The notes under the pieces: generated by a model | Told to the model about the DNA's origin: nothing | Database searches by the model: none | What the model saw: only the letters and a program-made list of their open reading frames with translations | Position numbers and translations under genes: made by a program | Source of the DNA: Pseudonocardia lacus | Lineage (GTDB): Bacteria; Actinomycetota; Actinomycetes; Mycobacteriales; Pseudonocardiaceae | Reading direction: 5' to 3' | Length of the DNA stretch: 34,280 bases | Assembly: GCF_018531445.1 (NCBI RefSeq) | Contig: NZ_JAHDTH010000070.1 | Coordinates: 1 to 34,280, forward strand | In this document: positions 5,670 to 12,798 of the stretch, piece by piece | How the letters are laid out: every line of letters begins with the position of its first letter | How positions within the stretch are numbered: position 1 is the stretch's first letter

Positions 5670-6428
5670 TCAGGCCTGCAGCGCCTCGGGCAGCGTCCGC
5701 GCCGCTTCGGTGAGGCTCGGGCCGTACCAGGTCAGCAGTCGGCCGCTCACCAGGGCCGCGGGGACGCCGGGGAAGGCTTCGGGGCCGTCGGTGGGGGTGA
5801 ACTCGTAGGGCTCGTCGGGCAGCACGACGAGGTCGTGCTCGGGGAGGCGGGTGGGTTCGAAGCGGGGGTAGCGGTCGGGGGCGGTGGCCAGGACGTTGTC
5901 GACGCCGAGGCGGTGCAGCACCGAGCCGGTGAAGGTGTCGCTGCCCACCGCCATCCACGGCCGCCGCCAGATCGGCACCACCGCGCGCCGGCGCGCCCGT
6001 GGGACGGGGACGGCGGACCAGGCGGCTTCGGCCTCGTCGAGCCAGCGGGGGCGGTCGAGGCCGCAGGCGGCGAGCATGCGGGCCAGTGAGCCGAAGGCGC
6101 CGTCGAGGCCGCGGATGTCGGTGACGTAGACCGCGAGGCCGCAGGCGCGCAGCTCGTCGAGGTCGGAGCGGCGGTTCTCCTCCTGGTTGGCGACCACGAG
6201 GTCGGGCTCCAGGGCGGCGATGTCGGCGGCGCGCGGGTTCTTCGTGCCGCCGATGCGGGGGACGTCGAGGTCGGCGGGGTGGGTGCACCAGTCGGTGGCG
6301 CCGACGAGCAGGCCGGGGGCGGTGGCGGCGACGGCCTCGGTGAGCGACGGGACGATCGAGACGACCCGGCGCACCGGCGTCGCGACGGCGACCTCGCGCC
6401 CCTCGTCGTCCACGGCCACGACGGTCAC
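5670..6428 (-). CDS. Helical backbone metal receptor, BtuF-like, without signal peptide
   Basis: The 252-residue protein has the fold of periplasmic-binding-protein class III (BtuF/FhuD type, Peripla_BP_2): a short beta start, then RRVVSIVPSLTEAVAA, where the ligand site begins. GGTKNPRAADIAALEPDLVVANQEEN (about residues 59-84) is the signature stretch of vitamin B12 and metal-chelate binders. A second lobe starts near residue 140 (RRRAVVPIWRRPWMAVGSDTFTGSVL). There is no signal peptide or lipobox at GTG 6428 and no good upstream alternative, so it appears cytosolic, unlike true BtuF lipoproteins. No permease or ATPase genes are adjacent. A role in sensing or holding a corrinoid or metal chelate in the cytosol is inference. 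It is divergent from the exported protein at 6608. Confidence 0.75.
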   Translation of the reverse strand: MTVVAVDDEGREVAVATPVRRVVSIVPSLTEAVAATAPGLLVGATDWCTHPADLDVPRIGGTKNPRAADIAALEPDLVVANQEENRRSDLDELRACGLAVYVTDIRGLDGAFGSLARMLAACGLDRPRWLDEAEAAWSAVPVPRARRRAVVPIWRRPWMAVGSDTFTGSVLHRLGVDNVLATAPDRYPRFEPTRLPEHDLVVLPDEPYEFTPTDGPEAFPGVPAALVSGRLLTWYGPSLTEAARTLPEALQA

Positions 6429-6499
6429 GGTGGGGTGCCTCCCGGGCCTCGTCGAATCCGCCCGGCGCGGCGGCTGGCTGGGTCCTCTCGGTGTCCTCT

Positions 6500-6514
6500 C
6501 TGTGTCACAGTACT
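6500..6514. promoter_or_regulatory. Possible promoter element with CTGTG/CACAG palindrome
   Basis: CTGTG and CACAG flank a single T at 6500-6510 and run into CAGTACTG. The 11-mer GTCACAGTACT (6504-6514) recurs exactly at 12715-12725, in another promoter region and overlapping a full Crp-type site. It lies 94 bp upstream of the start at 6608 and 72 bp from the divergent start at 6428. The function is inferred from position and recurrence only. Confidence 0.3.
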
Positions 6515-6607
6515 GGCTCGGACTCCTACGACGGCCTTCTCGCCGGTCCGCGGTCCGGCCAGGATCGTGCCCACACGGTCGCCGCGGCGGTCCTACCGGG
6601 AGAGACG

Positions 6608-7318
6608 ATGAAGAGATACGCGCCCCTTCTGACGCTGACCGCCGTCGCCGTGCTCGGGTTCGGGCTGGTGGCGGTCAACATGGCCGGCGAGCCGGACGGC
6701 ACCGCCGCTCCGGACGCCGCCGCCGTGGCGGCCCCCGCCGAGACGACCCCGCCCCCCGAGCCGACCCAGCCCGCCCCCGTACCGACCGCGGAGCCCGCCG
6801 AGCCGGCGGCCGAGCCGCCCGTCGTCGCGGAGAAGGCCTACACCGGCCGGTCCTCGGGCGACGAGGTCACCGTGGCCGTCGTGGTGAAGGACGGCCGCGC
6901 CGTCGGCTACGTCTGCGACGGGGAGAAGGTCGAGGCCTGGCTGGAGGGCACCCTGGAGGGCGACACGATCGCGCTGCGCAGCGGCGACGGCGAGGTGACG
7001 GTCGCCGGCAACGTCGACGACGCGGCCGCGTTCGGCGACGTGGCGGTCGCGGGGAAGACGTGGCCGTTCTCGGCGAAGGCGGTGGAGGAGCCCGGGGGGC
7101 TCTACGAGGGCCGGGGCAACGTCCGCGGCGTCGCCACCCGCATCGGCTGGATCGTCGAGGACGACGGCCGGGTCACCGGGCTGGCGCGCGCCGCGGGGGT
7201 CGGCGAGCCGCAGCCCGCTCCGCCGCTCGACCCGAACGCCCCCGGGCAGGTCGTCGTGGAGGGCACCCCGATCGCGGTCACCACCATCGACGGCGACGAC
7301 ACGGTGGTGGGCCGGTGA
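6608..7318 (+). CDS. Membrane-anchored or secreted protein, function unknown
   Basis: The 236-residue protein starts at ATG 6608 behind GGGAGAGACG. Residues 6-25 are a hydrophobic signal or anchor segment with no lipobox Cys. A Pro/Glu/Ala linker (27-70) follows, as is usual for proteins crossing the actinobacterial wall. The extracellular part starts at KAYTGRSSGDEVTVAVVVKD and appears beta-rich, with the pattern VGYVCDGEKVEAWLEGTLEG. It has a single cysteine, acidic residues, and no enzyme motif I recognise. The stop is overlapped by a GTG (GTGA) that opens a chain of three mini-ORFs leading to the DUF6529-like membrane gene. The two larger genes are therefore probably one operon and may act together at the membrane. 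Confidence 0.8.
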   Translation: MKRYAPLLTLTAVAVLGFGLVAVNMAGEPDGTAAPDAAAVAAPAETTPPPEPTQPAPVPTAEPAEPAAEPPVVAEKAYTGRSSGDEVTVAVVVKDGRAVGYVCDGEKVEAWLEGTLEGDTIALRSGDGEVTVAGNVDDAAAFGDVAVAGKTWPFSAKAVEEPGGLYEGRGNVRGVATRIGWIVEDDGRVTGLARAAGVGEPQPAPPLDPNAPGQVVVEGTPIAVTTIDGDDTVVGR

Positions 7319-7359
7319 GCGGGGGCGTCACGGCCGAGCGCAGCGGGGGGGAGCGATGA
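7315..7359 (+). CDS. Mini-ORF 1 of overlapping relay (14 codons)
   Basis: GTG at 7315 overlaps the stop of the exported-protein gene (GTGA), and its own stop at 7357-7359 overlaps the next ATG (ATGA). The product would be MSGGVTAERSGGER. Its last part, ERSGGER, recurs at the end of the following mini-ORF. It is probably a coupling leader rather than a functional protein. Translation is inferred from the exact overlaps only. Confidence 0.35.
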   Translation: MSGGVTAERSGGER

Positions 7360-7518
7360 GCGAGTTTGCGCGCGAATCATCCAGCACAGTGTCATCCAGC
7401 ACAGTGCTCCGCGCAGCGCCGACCGAGCGCAGCGGGGGAGAGCGATGAGCGAGCTTGCGAGCGAATCATCCAGCACAGTGCTCCGCGCAGCGCCGACCGA
7501 GCGCAGCGAGGGAGAGCG
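7319..7518 (+). repeat. Tandemly duplicated start-site module
   Basis: The block ACCGAGCGCAGCGGGGGAGA-GCGATGAGC and what follows it is present as two near-complete copies (7333-7421 and 7422-7496) plus a third partial copy reaching the true start of the DUF6529-like gene (7497-7522). Each copy carries a purine-rich Shine-Dalgarno and an ATG. Copy one also has a 15-bp internal tandem duplication (TCATCCAGCACAGTG at 7377-7391 and 7392-7406). All length differences between copies are multiples of three, so every copy keeps an open frame ending in ATGA. Confidence 0.8.
7356..7448 (+). CDS. Mini-ORF 2 of overlapping relay (30 codons)
   Basis: ATG 7356 overlaps the previous stop, and TGA 7446-7448 overlaps the next ATG at 7445. 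The peptide starts MSEFARESSSTV and ends TERSGGER. It is Ser/Glu/Arg-rich, with no signal peptide or motif. A GGGGGAG Shine-Dalgarno precedes the ATG. It reads through one full copy of the duplicated module, including the 15-bp tandem duplication, which adds exactly five codons (SSSTV region). Its role, if any, is likely coupling. Confidence 0.38.
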   Translation: MSEFARESSSTVSSSTVLRAAPTERSGGER

Positions 7519-7522
7519 ATGA
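7445..7522 (+). CDS. Mini-ORF 3 of overlapping relay (25 codons)
   Basis: ATG 7445 overlaps the previous stop. Its TGA (7520-7522) overlaps the ATG of the DUF6529-like gene (7519). The peptide begins MSELASESSSTV and ends TERSEGER, close to mini-ORF 2 without the five-codon insertion. GGGGGAGAGCG upstream is a good ribosome-binding site. Ribosomes finishing this peptide would be placed on the membrane-protein start. Confidence 0.4.
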   Translation: MSELASESSSTVLRAAPTERSEGER

Positions 7523-8103
7523 GCTACACCGACCCGATCACCGAGCCGATCCGCGCCGTCCGGCGCTCGTCCGGCACCGCGCTGCTGCTGGTCGGCGTGG
7601 CCGCGGGCATCGCGGTGTCCGTCGGGTTGGGCGTCTACGGCCGGCTGCACGACCCGACCGGTTCCGCGATCAACATCGCCGGCTTCTCCAGCGGCATCGC
7701 GGCCAAGGCCTGGCTGGCGAGCCTGGCGTTCCTGCTGGCGATCGTGCAGCTGGTCTCGGCGATGGTCATGTACGGCCGGCTCCCCGGGGTGAGCCGGGCG
7801 CCGGCCTGGATCGGGGGCCTGCACCGCTGGTCGGGGCGGGTGGCGGTGCTGGTGACGGTGCCGGTGGCGGTGCACTGCCTCTACGCGCTCGGGTTCGCCG
7901 ACTACGAGCCCCGGGTGCTGGTGCACTCGATCCTGGGCTGCTTCTTCTACGGCGCGTTCGTCACCAAGATGGTCGTCCTCAGCGCGCCGCGGGCACCGGG
8001 ATGGGTGCTCCCGGTCATGGGTGGGCTCGTGTTCAGCGCGCTGACCGGGCTCTGGCTGACGTCGTCGCTGTGGTTCTTCGGGACATCGGGGTTGGTCTTC
8101 TAG
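7519..8103 (+). CDS. DUF6529-like four-helix membrane protein, possible b-type cytochrome
   Basis: The 194-residue membrane protein has a hydrophilic N-terminus and about five hydrophobic segments (residues 20-40, 62-84, 106-124, 134-154, 162-186). Three histidines, H102 (GLHRWSGR), H119 (VAVHCLYALG) and H136 (VLVHSILG), are each 17 residues apart in or beside consecutive helices. That pattern resembles haem-ligating histidines of cytochrome b561 or ferric-reductase-like proteins. I associate the sequence with DUF6529, whose function is not established. The start is fixed by a GGGAGAG Shine-Dalgarno and by the ATGA overlap with mini-ORF 3. It is probably co-expressed with the exported protein at 6608. 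Haem binding is inference. Confidence 0.78.
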   Translation: MSYTDPITEPIRAVRRSSGTALLLVGVAAGIAVSVGLGVYGRLHDPTGSAINIAGFSSGIAAKAWLASLAFLLAIVQLVSAMVMYGRLPGVSRAPAWIGGLHRWSGRVAVLVTVPVAVHCLYALGFADYEPRVLVHSILGCFFYGAFVTKMVVLSAPRAPGWVLPVMGGLVFSALTGLWLTSSLWFFGTSGLVF

Positions 8104-8138
8104 GGAAGGTTCGCGCCGCGCCGCGGGTTGGGCCGGAG

Positions 8139-8834
8139 GTGACCGGTCATCCACTGGACAGTCCACTGTGGTGCGCCCTCACCGGCCCGCACCGGGAGTT
8201 CGCCCAGGTGCGCGGGGCCGCGGCGCGCTACCGCCCCGACCTGGGCCCGTTCGCCGCGCTCGCGGGCGGTCCGGAGACCACCGACCCGGCGGCGTGGGCC
8301 GACCTGGCCGTGCTCGCCGGCCCCGGGGGGCAGGTCGTGCTGTCCGGGGCCGAGCCGGCGCACCCGGCCGGCTGGGAGCTCGTCGGCCAGGACCGGGGCC
8401 TGCAGTTCGAGGGCTCCGGGGTCGACGCCCTGCCCGACGCGGACGCCGTGGCGCTCGGGGCCGACGACGTGCCCGAGATGCTCGACCTGGTCGCCCGCAC
8501 CCGCCCCGGCCCGTTCCGCTCCGGCACCCGCCTGCTGGGCGGCTACCTGGGAGTGCGGCTGGGCGGGGCGCTCATCGCGATGGCCGGCCAGCGGATGCGC
8601 CCGCCGGGCTGGACGGAGATCAGCGCCGTCTGCACCGACCCCGACCACCGCGGCAAGGGGCTGGCCGAGCGGTTGGTCCGCGCGGTCGCGGCCGGTGTCC
8701 GCGCTCGCGGCGAGGTGCCGTTCCTGCACGTGGCCGCGGTCAACACCGGGGCGGTCCGGCTCTACGAGCGCATGGGCTTCACCCTGCGCCGCGAGGTCGT
8801 CTTCTCCGCCCTGCGCGCGCCCCGCGAGGGCTGA
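8139..8834 (+). CDS. GNAT family N-acetyltransferase (FR47-like)
   Basis: The 231-residue protein has an N-terminal half (HPLDSPLWCALTGPHREFA) typical of actinobacterial FR47-like acetyltransferases and a C-terminal GNAT fold. The acetyl-CoA pyrophosphate loop is CTDPDHRGKGLAERLV (about residues 163-178), and the motif-B region VAAVNTGAVRLYERMGFTLR follows. The substrate is unknown. GTG 8139 is chosen because family homology begins VTGHPLD there; a GGAG lies immediately upstream but with almost no spacing, so the exact start is moderately certain. It follows the DUF6529-like gene by 35 nt on the same strand and is convergent with icmF, with a 23-nt gap that contains a weak CGGGC/GCCCG hairpin. 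Confidence 0.83.
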   Translation: MTGHPLDSPLWCALTGPHREFAQVRGAAARYRPDLGPFAALAGGPETTDPAAWADLAVLAGPGGQVVLSGAEPAHPAGWELVGQDRGLQFEGSGVDALPDADAVALGADDVPEMLDLVARTRPGPFRSGTRLLGGYLGVRLGGALIAMAGQRMRPPGWTEISAVCTDPDHRGKGLAERLVRAVAAGVRARGEVPFLHVAAVNTGAVRLYERMGFTLRREVVFSALRAPREG

Positions 8835-8857
8835 TCGGGCAGCGGATCGCCCGCCGG

Positions 8858-11800
8858 CTACATGCTGCGCCGGTACTGCCCGCCGACCTCGAAGAACGCC
8901 TCGGTGAGCTGTCCCAGGCTGCACACCCGCGCCGCCGCCACCAGTTCGGCGAAGACGTTGCCGCCGCTGGTGGCGACGTCCTGCAGCCTGCGGATCGCGG
9001 CCGGGGCGTCGGCGCGGTGGCGGGCGTGGAAATCGGCGAGCCGGTCGAGCTGGCTCTGCTTCTCCGCCTCGGTGGCCCTGGCCAGCTCGATCTCCTTCGG
9101 CGCCGCCTCGGACTCCGGCGGGAGGAACGTGTTGACGCCGATGAGCGGCAGCGTTCCGTCGTGCTTGCGGTGCTCGTAGAGCATCGACTCGTCCTGGATG
9201 CGGCCGCGCTGGTAGCCGGTCTCCATGGCGCCCAGCACGCCGCCGCGCTCGGAGATGCGGTCGAACTCGTCGAGCACGGCCCGCTCGACGAGGTCGGTCA
9301 GCTCCTCGACGACGAACGAGCCCTGCAGGGGGTTCTCGTTCATGGAGAGCCCCCACTCCCGGTTGATGATCAGCTGGATGGCCATGGCCCGGCGCACCGA
9401 CTCCTCGGTGGGGGTGGTCACGGCCTCGTCGTAGGCGTTGGTGTGCAGCGAGTTCGCGTTGTCGTAGAGCGCGCACAGCGCCTGCAGGGTGGTGCGGATG
9501 TCGTTGAAGTTCATCTCCTGCGCGTGCAGCGACCGTCCGGAGGTCTGCACGTGGTACTTGAGCTTCTGCGAGCGCTCGTTGGCCCCGTAGCGCTCGCGCA
9601 TCGCGATCGCCCAGATCCGCCGGGCCACGCGGCCGATCACGGTGTACTCGGCGTCCATCCCGTTCGAGAAGAAGAACGACAGGTTGGGCGCGAAGTCGTC
9701 GATGTCCATTCCGCGGGCCAGGTAGCTCTCCACGAACGTGAAGCCGTTGGCCAGGGTGAACGCGAGCTGGCTGATGGGGTTCGCCCCGGCCTCGGCGATG
9801 TGGTAGCCCGAGATCGAGACCGAGTAGAAGTTGCGCACCTTGTGCGCGATGAACCACTCCTGGATGTCGGCCATCATCCGCAGGCTGAACTCGGTGGAGA
9901 AGATGCAGGTGTTCTGGCCCTGGTCCTCCTTGAGGATGTCGGCCTGCACCGTGCCGCGCACGTTCGCCAGCGCGAACGCCTCCAGCTCGGCGCGCTCCTC
10001 GGCCGATGGCTCGCGGTCGTGCTCGGCGCGGAACTTGTCGACCTGCTGGTCGATGGCCGTGTTCAGGAAGTAGGCCAGGATCGTCGGGGCCGGCCCGTTG
10101 ATCGTCATCGACACCGAGGTGGTCGGCGAGGTCAGGTCGAAGCCGTCGTAGAGCGCCTTCATGTCGTCCAGCGTCGCGATCGAGACGCCGGACGTGCCGA
10201 CCTTGCCGTAGACGTCGGGGCGGGTGCCCGGGTCGCGGCCGTAGAGGGTGACCGAGTCGAACGCCGTCGACAGGCGCTTGGCCTCGGAGTCGGCCGACAG
10301 GAGCTTGAAGCGGCGGTTGGTGCGGAACGCGTCGCCCTCGCCGGCGAACATGCGGGCCGGGTCCTCGCCCTCGCGCTTGAACGCGAACACCCCCGCGGTG
10401 AACGGGAACCTGCCCGGCAGGTTCTCCGAGCGCAGGAAGCGCAGCAGCTCGGCGTCCTCGGTGTGGCGGGGCAGCGCGACCCGGCGCACCTGGTTGCCCG
10501 ACAGCGTGGTCCGGGTGAGCTGGGTGCGCAGCTCCCGGTCGCGGACCTTCACCACCATCTCGTCGCCGGAGTAGTCCTCGACGACGGACGGCCAGGTGTC
10601 GAGCAACTCGGCCGACTCGACCGGCAGCGCCTTCTCGGCCTCCTCCAGCAGCTCGCGCAGGGCGGTGTCGTCGGCGCCGGCCCCCTGCACGGCCTCCGAC
10701 GCCGTGCGCAGGTGCTGGCGGCGCCGGGCCGCCTCGACGTGCTCCTCGGTCGTGGCGTGGTAGTCGCGGACGGTCTCGGCGATCTCCGACAGGTACCGCG
10801 CCCGCTGGGCCGGGACCGGCGCGGCGTGCTCGGAGGAGGTGCGCCGGTCGGTGCGCGGCAGCCTGCCCTCGCCCAGCACCAGCCCGTCCTCGGCCAGGAG
10901 TGCGCACAGGTGCTGGTAGAGGCCGGTGACGCCGTCGTCGTTGAAGGTGGCCGCGCTGGTGCCGAAGACCGGCATCTCCTCCCAGGACGAGCCGAAGGCG
11001 TCCCGGTTGCGCACCAGCTGGCGCCCGACGTCGCGGCGGGCGTCCTCGGCGCCGCGGCGCTCGAACTTGTTGATCGCCACGACGTCGGCGAAGTCCAGCA
11101 TGTCGATCTTCTCGAGCTGGGAGGCCGCGCCGAACTCCGGCGTCATGACGTAGAGCGAGCGGTCGACGAAGCCGGTGATCCCGGCGTCGCCCTGGCCGAT
11201 GCCCGGGGTCTCGACGATCACCAGGTCGAACGCGGCGGCCCGCAGCACCTTGAGCACGTCGGCCAGGTGCTCGGGCAGCGAGCCCTCGCCACCGCGGGTG
11301 GCCAGCGAGCGGAAGAAGACCGGTCCGGCGGCGCCGCTGCCCGGGTCGCCGATGGCGTTCATGCGGATGCGGTCGCCCAGCAGGGCGCCGCCGCCGCGGC
11401 GGCGGGTGGGGTCGACGGCGAGGACCGCGATCCGCAGCTTGTCCTCCTGGTCGAGCCGGAACCGCCGGACCAGCTCGTCGGTCAGCGAGGACTTGCCCGA
11501 CCCGCCGGTACCGGTGATGCCCAGCACGGGCACCGGCCGGCGCGGGGTGAGGTCGAGGTCGGCGGGCAGGCGCCCGGCCTCGGCGAGGGTGAGGGTGCGG
11601 GCGAGCACCGCGGACTCCCCGGCGAACAGTCCGTCGTAGGAGGCCGGGGGGCTGGCCGCCAGGTCGGTGTCGCACTCGCGCACCATGATGTTGATCATCC
11701 CGGGCAGCCCGAGGCGCTGGCCGTCCTCCGGGGAGAAGATCCGCGCGACGCCGCGCGAGTGCAGCAGCTCGATCTCCCGGGCGACGATCACGCCGCCCCC

Positions 11801-12103
11801 GCCGCCGTACACCCGGATGTGGCCGGCGCCGCGCTCGCGCAGCAGCTCGACCAGGTACGTGAAGTACTCGACGTGCCCGCCCTGGTAGGAGCTGACCGCC
11901 ACGCCCTGGGCGTCCTCCTGGATCGCGGCTTCGACGACCTCGTCGACCGAGCGGTTGTGCCCGAGGTGGATCACCTCGGCGCCCTGGCGCTGCAGGATGC
12001 GCCGCATGATGTTGATCGCGGCGTCGTGGCCGTCGAACAGGCTCGCGGCGGTGACGAACCGCACGGGGTGGGTGGGCACGTGCAGAGACACGTTCTCGAC
12101 CAT
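8858..12103 (-). CDS. icmF: Fused isobutyryl-CoA mutase IcmF (B12-binding + G-protein chaperone + mutase)
   Basis: The 1081-residue protein is a coenzyme-B12-dependent acyl-CoA mutase that interconverts isobutyryl-CoA and n-butyryl-CoA, with its own chaperone domain. Domains in order: B12-binding, residues 12-145, where DGHDAAINIMRR supplies the base-off His26 (DxHxxG-type motif) and SSYQGGH the cofactor loop; MeaB/ArgK-like GTPase, about 190-460, with P-loop GTGGSGKSS (198-206), ETPGIGQGD (298-306) and NKFERRG (345-351); a linker; and the substrate-binding TIM-barrel mutase domain, about 530-1081 (TLYGRDPGTRPDVYGKVGTSGVS). Length and order match known IcmF. ATG 12103 has GAGAGGA about 8 nt upstream. 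It supports branched-chain, butyrate or polyketide-precursor metabolism in the cytosol. Whether it also accepts pivalyl- or methylmalonyl-CoA needs alignment of active-site residues. A near-palindrome ATnCTAGnAT at 12184-12193 lies upstream. Confidence 0.96.
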   Translation of the reverse strand: MVENVSLHVPTHPVRFVTAASLFDGHDAAINIMRRILQRQGAEVIHLGHNRSVDEVVEAAIQEDAQGVAVSSYQGGHVEYFTYLVELLRERGAGHIRVYGGGGGVIVAREIELLHSRGVARIFSPEDGQRLGLPGMINIMVRECDTDLAASPPASYDGLFAGESAVLARTLTLAEAGRLPADLDLTPRRPVPVLGITGTGGSGKSSLTDELVRRFRLDQEDKLRIAVLAVDPTRRRGGGALLGDRIRMNAIGDPGSGAAGPVFFRSLATRGGEGSLPEHLADVLKVLRAAAFDLVIVETPGIGQGDAGITGFVDRSLYVMTPEFGAASQLEKIDMLDFADVVAINKFERRGAEDARRDVGRQLVRNRDAFGSSWEEMPVFGTSAATFNDDGVTGLYQHLCALLAEDGLVLGEGRLPRTDRRTSSEHAAPVPAQRARYLSEIAETVRDYHATTEEHVEAARRRQHLRTASEAVQGAGADDTALRELLEEAEKALPVESAELLDTWPSVVEDYSGDEMVVKVRDRELRTQLTRTTLSGNQVRRVALPRHTEDAELLRFLRSENLPGRFPFTAGVFAFKREGEDPARMFAGEGDAFRTNRRFKLLSADSEAKRLSTAFDSVTLYGRDPGTRPDVYGKVGTSGVSIATLDDMKALYDGFDLTSPTTSVSMTINGPAPTILAYFLNTAIDQQVDKFRAEHDREPSAEERAELEAFALANVRGTVQADILKEDQGQNTCIFSTEFSLRMMADIQEWFIAHKVRNFYSVSISGYHIAEAGANPISQLAFTLANGFTFVESYLARGMDIDDFAPNLSFFFSNGMDAEYTVIGRVARRIWAIAMRERYGANERSQKLKYHVQTSGRSLHAQEMNFNDIRTTLQALCALYDNANSLHTNAYDEAVTTPTEESVRRAMAIQLIINREWGLSMNENPLQGSFVVEELTDLVERAVLDEFDRISERGGVLGAMETGYQRGRIQDESMLYEHRKHDGTLPLIGVNTFLPPESEAAPKEIELARATEAEKQSQLDRLADFHARHRADAPAAIRRLQDVATSGGNVFAELVAAARVCSLGQLTEAFFEVGGQYRRSM

Positions 12104-12276
12104 GTCGCAGTCCTCTCGCCGGGCGCGGTCGGCGCGCCGTCACCGGCAGGCGGACGTACGGCGACGGCCGGATTTAGTTTGACATCCTAGTATCGGACGT
12201 TCAACCTCTCCGGCACGTGACGAGCGCGACGCCGGGCGGGCTCAGGGCCGGACGTCGCGGGCTGGCGCGGAAGGGC

Positions 12277-12579
12277 TCAAGCGGCGCGGTTGGCGGGGTC
12301 GACCGCCGGGATCTCCATCGTCGGCATGTCGATCTCCATGGTGGGCGCGGCCTGGTTGATCCGCGTCGCCGCTGCGGTGGCGACGGGGCGCAGCTTCCGA
12401 GCCACGACCGGCACCAGGAAACCCAGCGCGACCAGCGCCACCCCGGCCACGGCGATGGTCCAGGCGACGTTGTCCGGGTCGACCAGCACCAGGACGAAGG
12501 CGACCCCGGGCCACCACAGCAGGGCCCGGAGGGGGCCGGACACGGACCATTCCTTCTTGTTCTGAGCGCCGCGAGCCAT
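12277..12579 (-). CDS. Small two-helix membrane protein
   Basis: The 100-residue protein has a basic N-terminus (MARGAQNKKEW), two hydrophobic segments (about 19-34 and 39-60, ALLWWPGVAFVLVLV and WTIAVAGVALVALGFLVPVV), and an Ala/Pro-rich tail with the near-duplicate APTMEIDMP and TMEIPAVDP. No family is recognised. ATG 12579 has TAGGAA upstream at suitable spacing. The small size and two-helix form suggest a membrane accessory protein, but neighbours give no functional hint. It is transcribed away from a Crp-type site at 12705, 126 bp upstream. Confidence 0.7.
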   Translation of the reverse strand: MARGAQNKKEWSVSGPLRALLWWPGVAFVLVLVDPDNVAWTIAVAGVALVALGFLVPVVARKLRPVATAAATRINQAAPTMEIDMPTMEIPAVDPANRAA

Positions 12580-12704
12580 GGCGGATTCCTACCCGGTCCG
12601 GATGATCGCCATGCGCCCACCCCCACTGTTCGTCCGTACGTGGTCGCCGGGGTCCCCGAACGGGTCCGCGGGTGCCCTGGTGGGGCCGGGTCACCCGGCT
12701 TGAG

Positions 12705-12720
12705 TGTGATCTACGTCACA
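12705..12720. promoter_or_regulatory. Crp/GlxR-type binding site, perfect palindromic consensus
   Basis: TGTGA-TCTACG-TCACA has both perfect half-sites and the central TA of the actinobacterial Crp/GlxR consensus (TGTGANNTANNTCACA). It lies 79 bp upstream of the mycothiol-dependent enzyme gene and 126 bp upstream of the divergent small membrane gene. GTACT follows directly, forming the 11-mer that is also at 6504. A cAMP-responsive regulator is the expected ligand. Whether it activates or represses is unknown. Confidence 0.65.
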
Positions 12721-12798
12721 GTACTCGGCACGGCCGTGTCGCCCGGCACGGAGCCGTGGCACCCCCGTCCGTCCGTGGCCGGTCGTTACGCTCACCCG

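Noticed and set aside
4770..5720. Long open frames on both strands across the 4922-5669 gap
   Set aside because: They are Pro/Arg/Ala-rich, overlap in many frames, cross the inverted repeats and arrays, and have no domain or ribosome-binding site. They look like products of high GC content.
7366..7518. N-terminal extension of the DUF6529-like protein from 7366
   Set aside because: The extended frame encodes a low-complexity HPAQC-rich stretch made of the repeated module. The ATG at 7519 has a better Shine-Dalgarno and begins the membrane-protein homology.
8168..12190. A 1340-residue plus-strand frame opposite icmF
   Set aside because: It is the antisense shadow of icmF, with biased composition and no motifs. 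The icmF domains on the minus strand explain the region fully.
12184..12193. ATCCTAGTAT near-palindrome upstream of icmF as an operator
   Set aside because: The symmetry is only four to eight positions and no regulator is adjacent, so it is mentioned only in the icmF entry.
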